DNA from: Comamonadaceae bacterium
GTDB lineage: Bacteria; Pseudomonadota; Gammaproteobacteria; Burkholderiales; Burkholderiaceae
Reading direction: 5' to 3'
Assembly: GCA_947505995.1 (NCBI GenBank)
Contig: CANNNB010000070.1
Span: 1-10,343 of the forward strand
Length of the DNA: 10,343 bases
Part shown: piece after piece, positions 1 to 6,446 of the stretch
Layout: every line of letters starts with the position of its first letter
Numbering within the stretch: position 1 is the first letter of the stretch
Position numbers and translations under genes: made by a program
Notes under the pieces: generated by a model
Database searches by the model: none
Told to the model about the DNA's origin: nothing
Seen by the model: only the letters and a program-made list of their open reading frames with translations

Positions 1-10
1 AAAAGAAATC

Positions 11-28
11 GGCCCAAAGAAGAGGGCC
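11..28. other. GC-rich hairpin at the window edge
   Basis: GGCCC (11-15) and GGGCC (24-28) form a 5-bp stem around an A-rich 8-nt loop. Read on the minus strand, the stem is followed by a T-rich stretch (GATTTCTTTT), so it resembles a rho-independent terminator for leftward transcription. It could also be the A-rich upstream face of a bidirectional terminator belonging to a gene outside the window. On the plus strand no T-tract follows. No minus-strand gene lies immediately to the right to use it. Confidence 0.35.
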
Positions 29-54
29 ACTGAGATGAGATTTTAGAGGCAGAA

Positions 55-85
55 TTTAAGCTTCAAGTCTTATATAAGATACAAT
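55..85 (+). promoter_or_regulatory. Putative sigma-70 promoter for the DUF3579 gene
   Basis: A good -10 hexamer, TACAAT, lies at 80-85. The -35 is weak: TTTAAG at 55-60 with 19-nt spacing, or TTAAGC at 56-61 with 18. Transcription would start near base 92, leaving a leader of about 60 nt before ATG 152. A 12-bp palindrome and a CAATG-CAG-CATTG inverted repeat (93-105) flank the start site, which suggests regulator binding or a leader hairpin. Inferred from motif matches only. Confidence 0.4.
68..79. repeat. 12-bp perfect palindrome overlapping the promoter core
   Basis: TCTTATATAAGA is a perfect self-complementary 12-mer placed directly against the TACAAT -10 hexamer (80-85). A dyad here is positioned like a repressor operator. 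Short AT-rich palindromes also occur by chance, and I do not recognise a regulator for it. Confidence 0.5.
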
Positions 86-151
86 TCTTTTGCAATGCAG
101 CATTGAGGCGATCCCTGATGCATGCCCATGATTTCCCACAACCTCTGATCG

Positions 152-469
152 ATGGTTTCAAACAACGCCAAAGAAGTTCTGATTCAAGGTATCACCTTGG
201 ACGGCCGCACCTTCCGCCCCAGCGATTGGGCTGAACGTTTGGCTGGTGTGATGGGGCAATTTAGGCCAGGCGGTGCCACTCCAGGAAGCCACCTCAGTTA
301 TTCGCCGTGGTGTATTCCGCAAACCCTAGGTGGCATCAAGTGTGTGGTGGTTCACACCGATTTGCGTGGCTATGAGCCCATGGCCTGGGACTTTCTTATG
401 AATTTCGCCAAAGACAATCATCTTCAGGTTTCTGAGGCGTGTCTGTTGCCCGGCGCTTCCTCTACTTGA
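152..469 (+). CDS. DUF3579 family protein
   Basis: A 105-residue small soluble protein that I recognise as the DUF3579 family, common in betaproteobacteria and without an established function. Family-typical stretches are the N-terminal KEVLIQGITLDG (residues 7-18), FRPSDWAERL (21-30), the central SYSPWCIP (49-56) and the C-terminal MNFAKDNHLQVSEACLLPG (83-101). The sequence looks full length. The start is fixed by an in-frame TGA at 146-148, only one codon upstream. No convincing ribosome binding site precedes ATG 152: the nearest purine-rich run (GAGG, 105-108) is far away and better spaced for an out-of-frame ATG at 118. An 8-codon in-frame upstream ORF (122-148) ends just before the start and may couple translation. 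No predicted membrane segment or signal peptide. The gene is monocistronic as seen here, ending at a strong terminator. Family call is confident; function is unknown. Confidence 0.9.
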   Translation: MVSNNAKEVLIQGITLDGRTFRPSDWAERLAGVMGQFRPGGATPGSHLSYSPWCIPQTLGGIKCVVVHTDLRGYEPMAWDFLMNFAKDNHLQVSEACLLPGASST

Positions 470-516
470 TCTACAAAGGCCACTAAAATCATTGCCCTGA
501 GTTAATTGAGGCCCAC

Positions 517-544
517 AAAAAAAGCCGTCCTAAGACGGCTTTTT
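517..544. terminator. Bidirectional rho-independent terminator
   Basis: A run of seven A, then GCCGTC (524-529), loop CTAA, GACGGC (534-539) and TTTTT (540-544). The 6-bp GC-rich stem extends by A:T pairs on both sides, so it terminates in both directions. It lies between the convergent DUF3579 gene (ends 469) and rpsT (ends 620, minus) and can serve both. Confidence 0.9.
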
Positions 545-568
545 GCTTTTTCTTTGCTGACAGCGCAC

Positions 569-601
569 CCGTTTCAAACGGCGGCAACCCTAGTGGGTGC
601 C
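569..601. other. Two small hairpins in the rpsT 3' untranslated region
   Basis: CCGTTT-C-AAACGG (569-581) is a 13-base dyad. GGC-A-ACCC / GGGT-GCC (583-601) forms a 7-bp stem with a one-base bulge and loop TAGT. Both lie between the rpsT stop codon and the shared terminator at 517-544, so they would be in the rpsT mRNA tail. Neither is followed by a T-tract in either direction, so they look like 3'-end stabilising or processing structures rather than terminators. Confidence 0.4.
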
Positions 602-608
602 GGGCTGA

Positions 609-622
609 TGATCAATTGATCA
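609..622. repeat. 14-bp perfect palindrome covering the rpsT stop codon
   Basis: TGATCAATTGATCA is a perfect 14-base palindrome. Its right end contains the rpsT stop codon (TGA on the minus strand, 620-622). An RNA of either strand could fold it only weakly because it leaves no loop, so it is either a DNA-level site or chance. Confidence 0.5.
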
Positions 623-916
623 GGCGAGGGCCAAGGCTTTCACCTTGGTTGACAAGCGGCTCTTGTCGCGAGCTGCTTTGTTCTTGTGGAAGATGCCTTT
701 GTCGGCAACTGTATCCACAACCGCTTGCATTTTGGCAAACAGTTCGGTTGCTTTGGTTTTGTCACCAGCCAGAACAGCTTTTTCAACGTTCTTAACGGCG
801 GTGCGGTATTTGGAGCGCAGAGAAGTATTCGCTGCGTTCAGTTTCACGTCTTGGCGTGCGCGTTTCCGGCCTGATGCCAGGCGGGGGTTCTTTTTCTTGG
901 GTTTTCCAGAAGCCAT
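620..916 (-). CDS. rpsT: 30S ribosomal protein S20
   Basis: A 98-residue, lysine/arginine-rich primary 16S rRNA-binding protein of the small subunit. The N-terminus [20 protein letters not shown] is the typical betaproteobacterial S20 opening. Residues 24-35 ([12 protein letters not shown]), 36-52 ([17 protein letters not shown]) and 70-90 ([18 protein letters not shown]) match the three-helix S20 core, and length is normal. ATG is at 916-914, with AGGA (927-930 on the plus strand) about 10 nt upstream as ribosome binding site. The gene is transcribed away from murJ; an extended -10 promoter lies at 964-972. Its transcript should end at the terminator at 517-544. S20 is autoregulated in E. 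coli at the translational level; the sequence here does not show whether that applies. Confidence 0.97.
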   Translation of the reverse strand: MASGKPKKKNPRLASGRKRARQDVKLNAANTSLRSKYRTAVKNVEKAVLAGDKTKATELFAKMQAVVDTVADKGIFHKNKAARDKSRLSTKVKALALA

Positions 917-963
917 TTAATTTATATCCTAGTTGTCTGAGGATGTTGTCAGCAAAGCCGTCT

Positions 964-972
964 ATTGTATCA
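964..972 (-). promoter_or_regulatory. Extended -10 promoter of rpsT
   Basis: On the minus strand the bases read TGATACAAT, a TGn extension plus the -10 hexamer TACAAT (969-964). The -35 region is poor (TTCCAA at 991-986, 16-nt spacer), as is usual for extended -10 promoters. Transcription would start near 957, giving a leader of about 40 nt to the rpsT ATG. Confidence 0.55.
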
Positions 973-998
973 GCCAAACTGCTACTTGGAATAGGGGC

Positions 999-1028
999 CT
1001 GACAAGCGGGCGTTTCAGTCGCTACACT
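999..1028 (+). promoter_or_regulatory. Putative murJ promoter
   Basis: CTGACA (999-1004, five of six matches to the -35 consensus), an 18-nt spacer, and TACACT (1023-1028, four of six) form a plausible sigma-70 promoter. Its start site would fall at about 1035, on the GTG initiation codon of murJ. It is back to back with the rpsT promoter. Confidence 0.5.
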
Positions 1029-1034
1029 CTCTTC

Positions 1035-2600
1035 GTGAGCCTTCTTAAATCTGCATCCACCGTCTCCTTATGGACTCTGGCATCCCGCATCACGGGTTTG
1101 GCCAGGGAATTGCTCATTGCCTCTGCATTTGGTGCCAGTGCACTGACAGATGCCTTTAATGTGGCCTTTCGCATTCCAAATTTGTTTCGGCGGCTTTTTG
1201 CAGAGGGTGCTTTTAGTCAAGCATTTGTGCCTGTTTTAGCGGCCAGTAAAGCGCAAAACGGTGAAGAGGCTACGAAAAAGGCGGTTGATCATGTGGCGAC
1301 GCTGTTGGCTTGGTCCCTGCTGCTTTTGAGTTTTGCGGGCGTTATGGCTGCACCTTTCTTGGTCTGGGCCATGGCCAGCGGACTGCAGCAGCAGCCCGAA
1401 TCGTATGAAGCGGCAGTGCATATGACGCGGTGGATGTTCCCCTACATTGGCTTTATGTCGATGGTGGCATTGTCGGCTGGCATATTGAATACTTGGAAAA
1501 AATTTGCAATTCCTGCTGCAACCCCTGTGTTGTTGAATTTGGCCATGATTGGCGCGGCTTGGTTACTTGCACCTTGGCTGAAGTCAAAGGGTATTCAGGC
1601 CATCTACGCCTTGCCCGTTGGCGTCATGTTGGGTGGCTTGATGCAATTGACGATTCAAATTCCCGCGCTTTCAAAAATAGGTTTGTTGCCTCGCATTGGC
1701 CTCACTTGGTCTGCTATTCGAGAGGCCGCTTCTGATCCTGCTTCTCGTCAAATCGCCGCTTTAATGCTGCCAGCTTTGCTGGGAGTTGGGGTCGCTCAAA
1801 TATCCTTGCTCATTAACACTCAAATCGCATCGCATTTAGCGCCAGGCAGTGTCAGTTGGTTGACCTATGCAGATCGCTTGATGGAGTTTCCAACCGCTAT
1901 TTTGGGTGTGGCACTTGGCGCTGTCTTAATGCCTCAGTTGGCAGCAGCCCACGCAAAGGGCGATCAATTTGAGTATGCAGCCATGCTAGATTGGGGCTTG
2001 CGTTTGGTTGTACTGCTGGCCTTACCGTGTGCTGCGGCATTGTTGGTTTTTTCTCAACCCTTGGTGTCGGTGCTTTATCACTACGGGGCCTTTACGGACC
2101 GTGATGTTCAGCAAACCACCTTGGCCCTGACTGGGTATGGTGTGGGTTTGTTGGGCCTGGTAGCCATCAAGGTCTTGGCGCCTGGTTATTACGCAAGTCA
2201 GGATATCAAAACGCCCGTGAAAATTGCCGTCATCGTGTTGTGTTTCACGCAAGTGATGAATGTTGTGTTGGTTCCCCATTTGGCTCACGCGGGTTTGGCT
2301 TTGTCGATTGGCTTAGGCGCGTTACTGAATGCGGCCTGGTTATTGTTTGGTTTGATGCGCAAAGGCACTTACAAACCGCTGCCAGGATGGCGCGTTTTTG
2401 GTGCGCGTGTTCTTTTTGCCAGTATGTTGCTGGCCGCTTTTCTGGCTTGGGCAAGCATTTCATTCGATTGGTTGGCAATGAGGCAACAAGTTTGGGGCAG
2501 ATTGGGCGCCATGGGCTTGGTGTTGAGCGGATCAGCTTTGTTGTATTTTGTTTGTTTGCGCATCAGCGGTCTGCGCTTGCAAGCCTTTGTTCGCCGTTAA
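1035..2600 (+). CDS. murJ: Lipid II flippase MurJ (MviN)
   Basis: A 521-residue polytopic inner-membrane protein of the MOP superfamily that moves lipid II across the membrane for peptidoglycan synthesis. I chose GTG 1035. Numbered from it, the essential residues known from E. coli MurJ fall at identical positions: R18, R24, D39, R52 and R53 (segment PNLFRRLFAEGAFSQAFVP). The open frame continues upstream to a TTG at 933, but that extension is not family-like. Further hallmarks are GSVSWLTYADRLMEFP in the middle, containing the conserved Arg of the central cavity, and VLAPGYYASQDIKTPVKIA later; about 14 hydrophobic segments are present. No Shine-Dalgarno sequence precedes the GTG and the best promoter would start transcription on it, so the mRNA may be leaderless. 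The next gene begins 14 bases after its stop, so the two are probably cotranscribed. Confidence 0.96.
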   Translation: MSLLKSASTVSLWTLASRITGLARELLIASAFGASALTDAFNVAFRIPNLFRRLFAEGAFSQAFVPVLAASKAQNGEEATKKAVDHVATLLAWSLLLLSFAGVMAAPFLVWAMASGLQQQPESYEAAVHMTRWMFPYIGFMSMVALSAGILNTWKKFAIPAATPVLLNLAMIGAAWLLAPWLKSKGIQAIYALPVGVMLGGLMQLTIQIPALSKIGLLPRIGLTWSAIREAASDPASRQIAALMLPALLGVGVAQISLLINTQIASHLAPGSVSWLTYADRLMEFPTAILGVALGAVLMPQLAAAHAKGDQFEYAAMLDWGLRLVVLLALPCAAALLVFSQPLVSVLYHYGAFTDRDVQQTTLALTGYGVGLLGLVAIKVLAPGYYASQDIKTPVKIAVIVLCFTQVMNVVLVPHLAHAGLALSIGLGALLNAAWLLFGLMRKGTYKPLPGWRVFGARVLFASMLLAAFLAWASISFDWLAMRQQVWGRLGAMGLVLSGSALLYFVCLRISGLRLQAFVRR

Positions 2601-2614
2601 CGGGAGTCAGACAC

Positions 2615-3460
2615 ATGAATCTCCAGTTGACGGCAGTGACACCGATCAGTTACTTTAAAAGCTTGGTCGAAACAGACGCTAATTTTCCATTGCTAGAGGC
2701 GGCTGCGACCATTGCACAAGATGAAGAACCAGATTTGGACATTCAAGCTGTTTTGGCAAGCTCTGATGCACTGTTGGTTCGCTTGAAGCGTCGCTTGAAA
2801 TTTGAATCAGATCCGCTGAAGACACTTTCTGTGCTGAATCAATTTTTCTACACGGAGTTGGGATTTGCTGGCAATGCGAACAATTTTTACGCGCCAGAAA
2901 ACAGTTATTTGAACGAGGTGTTCAGGTCGCGAAGAGGTATTCCAATTTCAATTGCGATTATCTGGTTAGAGCTTGCGCAGGCTTTGGGCTTGCAAGCTGA
3001 AGGAGTGTCTTTTCCTGGTCATTTCTTAGTCAAAGTGACACTGCCTGAGGGCTTGATTGTCCTTGACCCTCTCACTGGCGATTCATTGGGTTTAGACAAC
3101 TTGGCAGAGCGCTTGGCGCCTTTTCGTGCCCACATGGGAGCCTCAGAGGACATGGACACGCCCTTGGGTCTTTTTTTGCAGCCCGCTCTGCCGCGCGACA
3201 TATTGACCAGAATGCTTCGAAATCTCAAAGAGATTTTCAGCAGTCAAGCTGATTGGAACAGGCTTGTTTTGGTCATGGATCGTTTGATTGTTCTCAATCC
3301 AGAAGCACTTTTTGAAGTCCGTGATCGTGGTTTGGCACTGATTGAATTAGGTCAAAAAGAGCGTGCGCTGATTGACTTGACACGCTATGTTGCTGAACTG
3401 CCCAATGCCACGGATGCTGAGGCCGTGAAGCAGCGCTTGTCAATTCTTCAAACGGAATAA
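2615..3460 (+). CDS. SirB1 family protein (transglutaminase-like fold plus TPR)
   Basis: A 281-residue cytoplasmic protein of the SirB1/YchA (UPF0162) family. The open frame extends upstream to 2240 through murJ, but ATG 2615 has GGGAG at 2602-2606 (8-nt spacing) and lies 14 bases after the murJ stop, so I take it as the start. The transglutaminase-like region covers roughly residues 40-200: the RRGIPISIAIIWLELA segment (107-122), the PGHFLVKV segment with His136, and LDPLTG with Asp151. The position where transglutaminases carry the Cys nucleophile appears to be Ser112, as I recall for SirB1 proteins generally, so peptidase activity is not expected. The C-terminal 80 residues have a TPR-like helical pattern (VMDRLIVLNPEALFEVRDRG). 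The family's role is not settled; the E. coli member sits near prmC/kdsA. Family confident, function unknown. Confidence 0.9.
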   Translation: MNLQLTAVTPISYFKSLVETDANFPLLEAAATIAQDEEPDLDIQAVLASSDALLVRLKRRLKFESDPLKTLSVLNQFFYTELGFAGNANNFYAPENSYLNEVFRSRRGIPISIAIIWLELAQALGLQAEGVSFPGHFLVKVTLPEGLIVLDPLTGDSLGLDNLAERLAPFRAHMGASEDMDTPLGLFLQPALPRDILTRMLRNLKEIFSSQADWNRLVLVMDRLIVLNPEALFEVRDRGLALIELGQKERALIDLTRYVAELPNATDAEAVKQRLSILQTE

Positions 3461-3483
3461 GCAGGCCCCTGTGGGCTGGGCAG

Positions 3484-3530
3484 AAGCTCTGATAAGAGTG
3501 AGTTGCTGTTTGTGACGAGAGCTTTTATTT
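3484..3530 (+). terminator. Possible terminator of the murJ-sirB1 transcript
   Basis: AAGCTCT (3484-3490) pairs with AGAGCTT (3518-3524), followed by TTATTT (3525-3530). The 27-nt loop is long for an intrinsic terminator and the structure overlaps the purM stop codon. It is the only T-rich hairpin between the convergent genes. A second stem, GCCC-CTGT-GGGC, lies at about 3465-3476 without a T-tract. Confidence 0.3.
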
Positions 3531-4556
3531 CACCACAACTTGTTCGCCATCACCCTGCACGGCAATCAGTCCAATTTGATAAACCTTTTCTCCTGAATGC
3601 CGCAAGGTTTCTGCGCACGCTTGGGCATGGGCCGCATCAATGACGACCACCATGCCGATGCCATTGTTGAAGGTGCGGTTCATTTCTTTGTCATCAATGC
3701 TGGCTGTTTTTTGAAGCCAAGCAAACAATTCAGATTGAGGCCAACTGCCCTTGACCAAATGGGCTGCAGTGCCCTCGGGTAAGACTCGCGGAATATTTTC
3801 AAGCAAGCCACCACCCGTAATGTGCGCCAGTGCTTTGATAGGATGGACGGACAATGCATGGAGCACAGACTTCACATAGAGTCTGGTTGGCGCCATGATG
3901 GCTTCTTTGAATGGCTGCCCATCTAGTGTTTCTGGCAACTGTCCATTCGCACGCTCAATGCATTTGCGTACCAAGCTAAAGCCATTGGAATGCACGCCAT
4001 GAGAGCCTAGGCCTAATACAACATCACCTGCTTTCACATCTTTGCCCGACAGGATTTTTGATTTTTCAACGGCACCGACGGCAAAGCCGGCAAGGTCATA
4101 TTCACCTGCAGGGTACATACCTGGCATTTCAGCGGTTTCGCCGCCAATGAGTGCGCAGCCAGACATTTGGCAACCGTTGGCAATACCGCCGACAACAGTG
4201 GCGGCCGTCTCGACATCCAACTTGCCACAAGCAAAATAATCTAAGAAAAACAAGGGCTCAGCGCCTTGGACCAGAACATCGTTGACACTCATAGCGACTA
4301 AGTCGATGCCGACGGTGCTGTGCATGTTCCACTCAAACGCCAATTTCAATTTGGTGCCAACACCATCGGTGCCAGAAACAAGAACGGGTTCTTTGTACCG
4401 CTTAGGGACTTCGAATAAAGCACCGAATCCACCAATTCCTGCTAAGACGCCCTCGCGCATGGTTTTTTTGGCCAAGGGTTTGATGCGTTCGACCAAAACA
4501 TCGCCCGCGACGATATCGACGCCAGCGTCTTTGTAGGAGAGAGGGGTTGAGCTCAT
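3525..4556 (-). CDS. purM: Phosphoribosylformylglycinamidine cyclo-ligase (AIR synthetase)
   Basis: A 343-residue cytosolic enzyme that closes FGAM to aminoimidazole ribotide using ATP, step five of de novo purine synthesis. Near-universal PurM segments are visible: [10 protein letters not shown] (residues 6-15), [13 protein letters not shown] (42-54), the glycine-rich [17 protein letters not shown] (58-74), then [23 protein letters not shown] and [11 protein letters not shown] in the middle, [10 protein letters not shown], and [17 protein letters not shown] toward the C-terminus. Length matches the family (about 345). ATG is at 4556-4554; the upstream sequence lacks a clear ribosome binding site. 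In many betaproteobacteria purM lies divergent to the permease-hda operon, as here. No purine regulatory site of the E. coli PurR type is visible, but the divergent gap contains two inverted repeats. Confidence 0.97.
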   Translation of the reverse strand: MSSTPLSYKDAGVDIVAGDVLVERIKPLAKKTMREGVLAGIGGFGALFEVPKRYKEPVLVSGTDGVGTKLKLAFEWNMHSTVGIDLVAMSVNDVLVQGAEPLFFLDYFACGKLDVETAATVVGGIANGCQMSGCALIGGETAEMPGMYPAGEYDLAGFAVGAVEKSKILSGKDVKAGDVVLGLGSHGVHSNGFSLVRKCIERANGQLPETLDGQPFKEAIMAPTRLYVKSVLHALSVHPIKALAHITGGGLLENIPRVLPEGTAAHLVKGSWPQSELFAWLQKTASIDDKEMNRTFNNGIGMVVVIDAAHAQACAETLRHSGEKVYQIGLIAVQGDGEQVVVK

Positions 4557-4596
4557 GTGAAAAATGGGGAATTTGTGGGAAAGAGGGCGTGGGGAC

Positions 4597-4623
4597 TAAA
4601 ATCAAGCCTTATTTTAAGGTCAG
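4597..4623 (-). promoter_or_regulatory. Weak candidate promoter for purM
   Basis: Minus-strand CTGACC (4623-4618) and TTTTAG (4602-4597) are spaced by about 16 nt, each with a partial consensus match. An alternative -10, TAAAAT (4616-4611), lies inside the CCTTA/TAAGG repeat. The evidence is only motif resemblance. Confidence 0.25.
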
Positions 4624-4638
4624 CACGTCTTGTGCTGA
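4607..4638. repeat. Two abutting inverted repeats in the purM / permease gap
   Basis: CCTTA-TTT-TAAGG (4607-4619) is followed with no gap by TCAGCAC-GTCTT-GTGCTGA (4620-4638; 7-bp arms). Neither is followed by a T-tract in the needed place, so they do not look like terminators. Their position midway between two divergent start codons (4556 and 4687) and over the candidate purM promoter suits an operator or a leader hairpin. Confidence 0.5.
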
Positions 4639-4686
4639 TCAAAGCCTGTAGCTTCTTTCAATTTACTTTCACCTCAAATAGCCCTT

Positions 4687-5763
4687 ATGACCCTCAATCC
4701 AAGCTCCAAACGGCTGATACTGTGGACAGGTGTCGCGATTTTGGTTGTCATGCTTTTGTGGGTTTTGGGGCCTGTTTTGGTGCCCTTCACTGTTGCGGCA
4801 GTTTTAGCCTATGCGCTTCAACCTCTGGTGATGCAGTTGCAAAAGCTCATTCCCTTCATGCCGCGCGTTCTTTGTGTTGTGCTGGTTGAGGTAATTGCTT
4901 TGTTGGCTGTTTTGGGTATTTTGTTGTTGCTGGTGCCCATTTTGACCCGCGAGATCCCCTTGCTACAGCAGCAGTTGCCAGCCCTGCTTGATAGGTTGGC
5001 TGTCAATGTCAACCCTTGGTTGGATCGTTTTGGCTTGCAATTGACTTTGGATGTAGGAAGCCTTAAAGCCCAAATCATCAAATACTTGAGTTCGAATCGC
5101 GAAGACTGGATGGACCCCCTGGTGGCATCGCTGAAGTTGGGCGGAAGCTTTGCCTTGGCTGCACTGGGCAACCTCATTTTGATTCCAGTGGTTCTGTTTT
5201 ATTTGCTCAATGAATGGGATCGATGGGTCTTGCAAATTGTGCAATGGGTTCCCCTGAAATGGCGACCTGCCTACGACAGTTTCATGAGTGAGTGCGATGC
5301 GGTGTTGGGCCAATATTTGCGGGGACAACTGCTGGTCATGTTGGCCTTGTCCGTTTTTTATGCGGCTGGCTTGTTGGCGTTTGGGCTTGACTTGGCCATA
5401 CCGATTGGTGTCTTTACTGGCTTGGCCGTGTGCGTGCCCTATTTGGGATTTGGCTTAGGCTTGATGCTGGCGCTTTTGGCGGGCATTTTGCAATTTGCTT
5501 CTCTCAAGGCGCTTGTCATGGTTGGTCTTGTTTTTGGTTTGGGCCAATTGATTGAGGGATTTTGGTTGACGCCAAAATGGGTGGGAGAGCGTATTGGACT
5601 GCACCCCTTGGCAGTCATATTTGCTTTGTTGGCACTGGGTCAGATTTTTGGATTTGTGGGGGTGCTTGTTGCCTTGCCTGCAAGTGCCGTCATTTTGGTT
5701 GCACTTCGTAGAGTCCGAAATCAATATTTTGACAGTCAACTTTACCGCGGGCCTGATGCATGA
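4687..5763 (+). CDS. AI-2E family transporter (PerM-type permease)
   Basis: A 358-residue polytopic inner-membrane protein of the AI-2E transporter family (PF01594; PerM/YdiK/TqsA group). Hydrophobic segments at about 10-30, 32-50 and 59-86 precede a loop of about 60 residues (90-150) that is expected to be outside the membrane. More segments follow at about 152-175, 216-233, 236-266, 273-292 and 305-340. Family motifs are LRGQL (211-215), VPYLG (250-254), ERIGLHPLAV (301-310) and the C-terminal GFVGVLVALPASA (322-334). Substrates vary in the family, from quorum-signal export to Na+/H+ antiport, so none is assigned here. It opens an overlapping operon; its TGA overlaps the hda ATG. No good ribosome binding site is seen before ATG 4687. 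Confidence 0.9.
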   Translation: MTLNPSSKRLILWTGVAILVVMLLWVLGPVLVPFTVAAVLAYALQPLVMQLQKLIPFMPRVLCVVLVEVIALLAVLGILLLLVPILTREIPLLQQQLPALLDRLAVNVNPWLDRFGLQLTLDVGSLKAQIIKYLSSNREDWMDPLVASLKLGGSFALAALGNLILIPVVLFYLLNEWDRWVLQIVQWVPLKWRPAYDSFMSECDAVLGQYLRGQLLVMLALSVFYAAGLLAFGLDLAIPIGVFTGLAVCVPYLGFGLGLMLALLAGILQFASLKALVMVGLVFGLGQLIEGFWLTPKWVGERIGLHPLAVIFALLALGQIFGFVGVLVALPASAVILVALRRVRNQYFDSQLYRGPDA

Positions 5764-6446
5764 AGCAGTTGGCGTTAGATATTGGCTTGCACACAGTTCC
5801 CAGTTTGGAAAGTTTTTTTTCAGGCCCTAACTCTGCGCCACTTCAGCATTTGAAGTTGTGGACTTCAAGTCAAATGCCAAGTCCTGTCCCCACCTACCTT
5901 TGGGGTGAGAGTGGCTCTGGTAAATCACATTTGCTTCAAGCGGTTCATTCAGCATTGCTTGAGAAGGGTGTCTCGGTAGGTTGGTTGGATGCCCAGCAGC
6001 AAGACCGCCCTGGTTTTGATGAGTCTTGGGGCGCCGTCATGATGGACGATGTTCAGATGTACAACCTAGAACAACAACAAGTGGCATTCAATTGGTTTGT
6101 CAATTCGCTTACTCCAAAAACGGGCACTCCCAGATGGGTTCTGGCCGCAGGCACCTTGCCGCCTGCAGATTTGAAGTTGCGCGATGACTTGCGTTCTAGA
6201 TTGGGTTGGGGGCATGTGTATGCCCTTCAAGTTTTGAGCGACACGGAGCGTCAAGCGGTGCTGCGACAAGAGGCAGATGCGCGAGGCCTCTTTTTGAGTG
6301 ATGAGGTCATGAATTACATGCTCAGTCGGTTTACCCGTGACCTGAGCAGTTTGATGGCACTCCTTGATCATCTTGATCAATTTGCGCTTCAAACACAAAG
6401 GGCCATCACCATTCCATTGATCAAGTCCATGCTGGAGAACACATGA
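5760..6446 (+). CDS. hda: DnaA regulatory inactivator Hda
   Basis: A 228-residue AAA+ protein related to DnaA domain III. Bound to the DNA-loaded beta clamp, Hda stimulates hydrolysis of DnaA-ATP and so prevents re-initiation of replication. Residues 3-8 (QLALDI) fit the clamp-binding motif in the position found in E. coli Hda. The Walker A motif GESGSGKS is at 49-56, Walker B with D96/D97 (MMDD) at 94-97, sensor 1 near WVLAAGT (126-132), and the box VII arginine finger is probably R147 in LRSRLGWG. Sensor II Arg is near 193 (FTRDLSSL). There is no DNA-binding domain IV, which separates it from DnaA. The start overlaps the permease stop as ATGA. A run of eight T at 5813-5820 encodes part of SFFS. 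The name follows family use; betaproteobacterial proteins of this type are often annotated only as DnaA-related. Confidence 0.92.
   Translation: MKQLALDIGLHTVPSLESFFSGPNSAPLQHLKLWTSSQMPSPVPTYLWGESGSGKSHLLQAVHSALLEKGVSVGWLDAQQQDRPGFDESWGAVMMDDVQMYNLEQQQVAFNWFVNSLTPKTGTPRWVLAAGTLPPADLKLRDDLRSRLGWGHVYALQVLSDTERQAVLRQEADARGLFLSDEVMNYMLSRFTRDLSSLMALLDHLDQFALQTQRAITIPLIKSMLENT

Noticed and set aside
711..719. Near-match to a DnaA box (GTATCCACA)
   Set aside because: One mismatch to the consensus, single, and inside rpsT codons; not an origin.
933..1034. Upstream extension of murJ to a TTG at 933
   Set aside because: The 34 extra residues are not family-like, overlap the promoter region, and GTG 1035 aligns exactly with essential MurJ residue numbers.
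2240..2614. Upstream extension of the SirB1-family frame inside murJ
   Set aside because: It lies in another frame of murJ; ATG 2615 has a good ribosome binding site and gives the normal family length.
4818..5328. Antisense open frames of about 120 codons opposite the permease gene
   Set aside because: Low-complexity shadows of a hydrophobic gene with no family resemblance.
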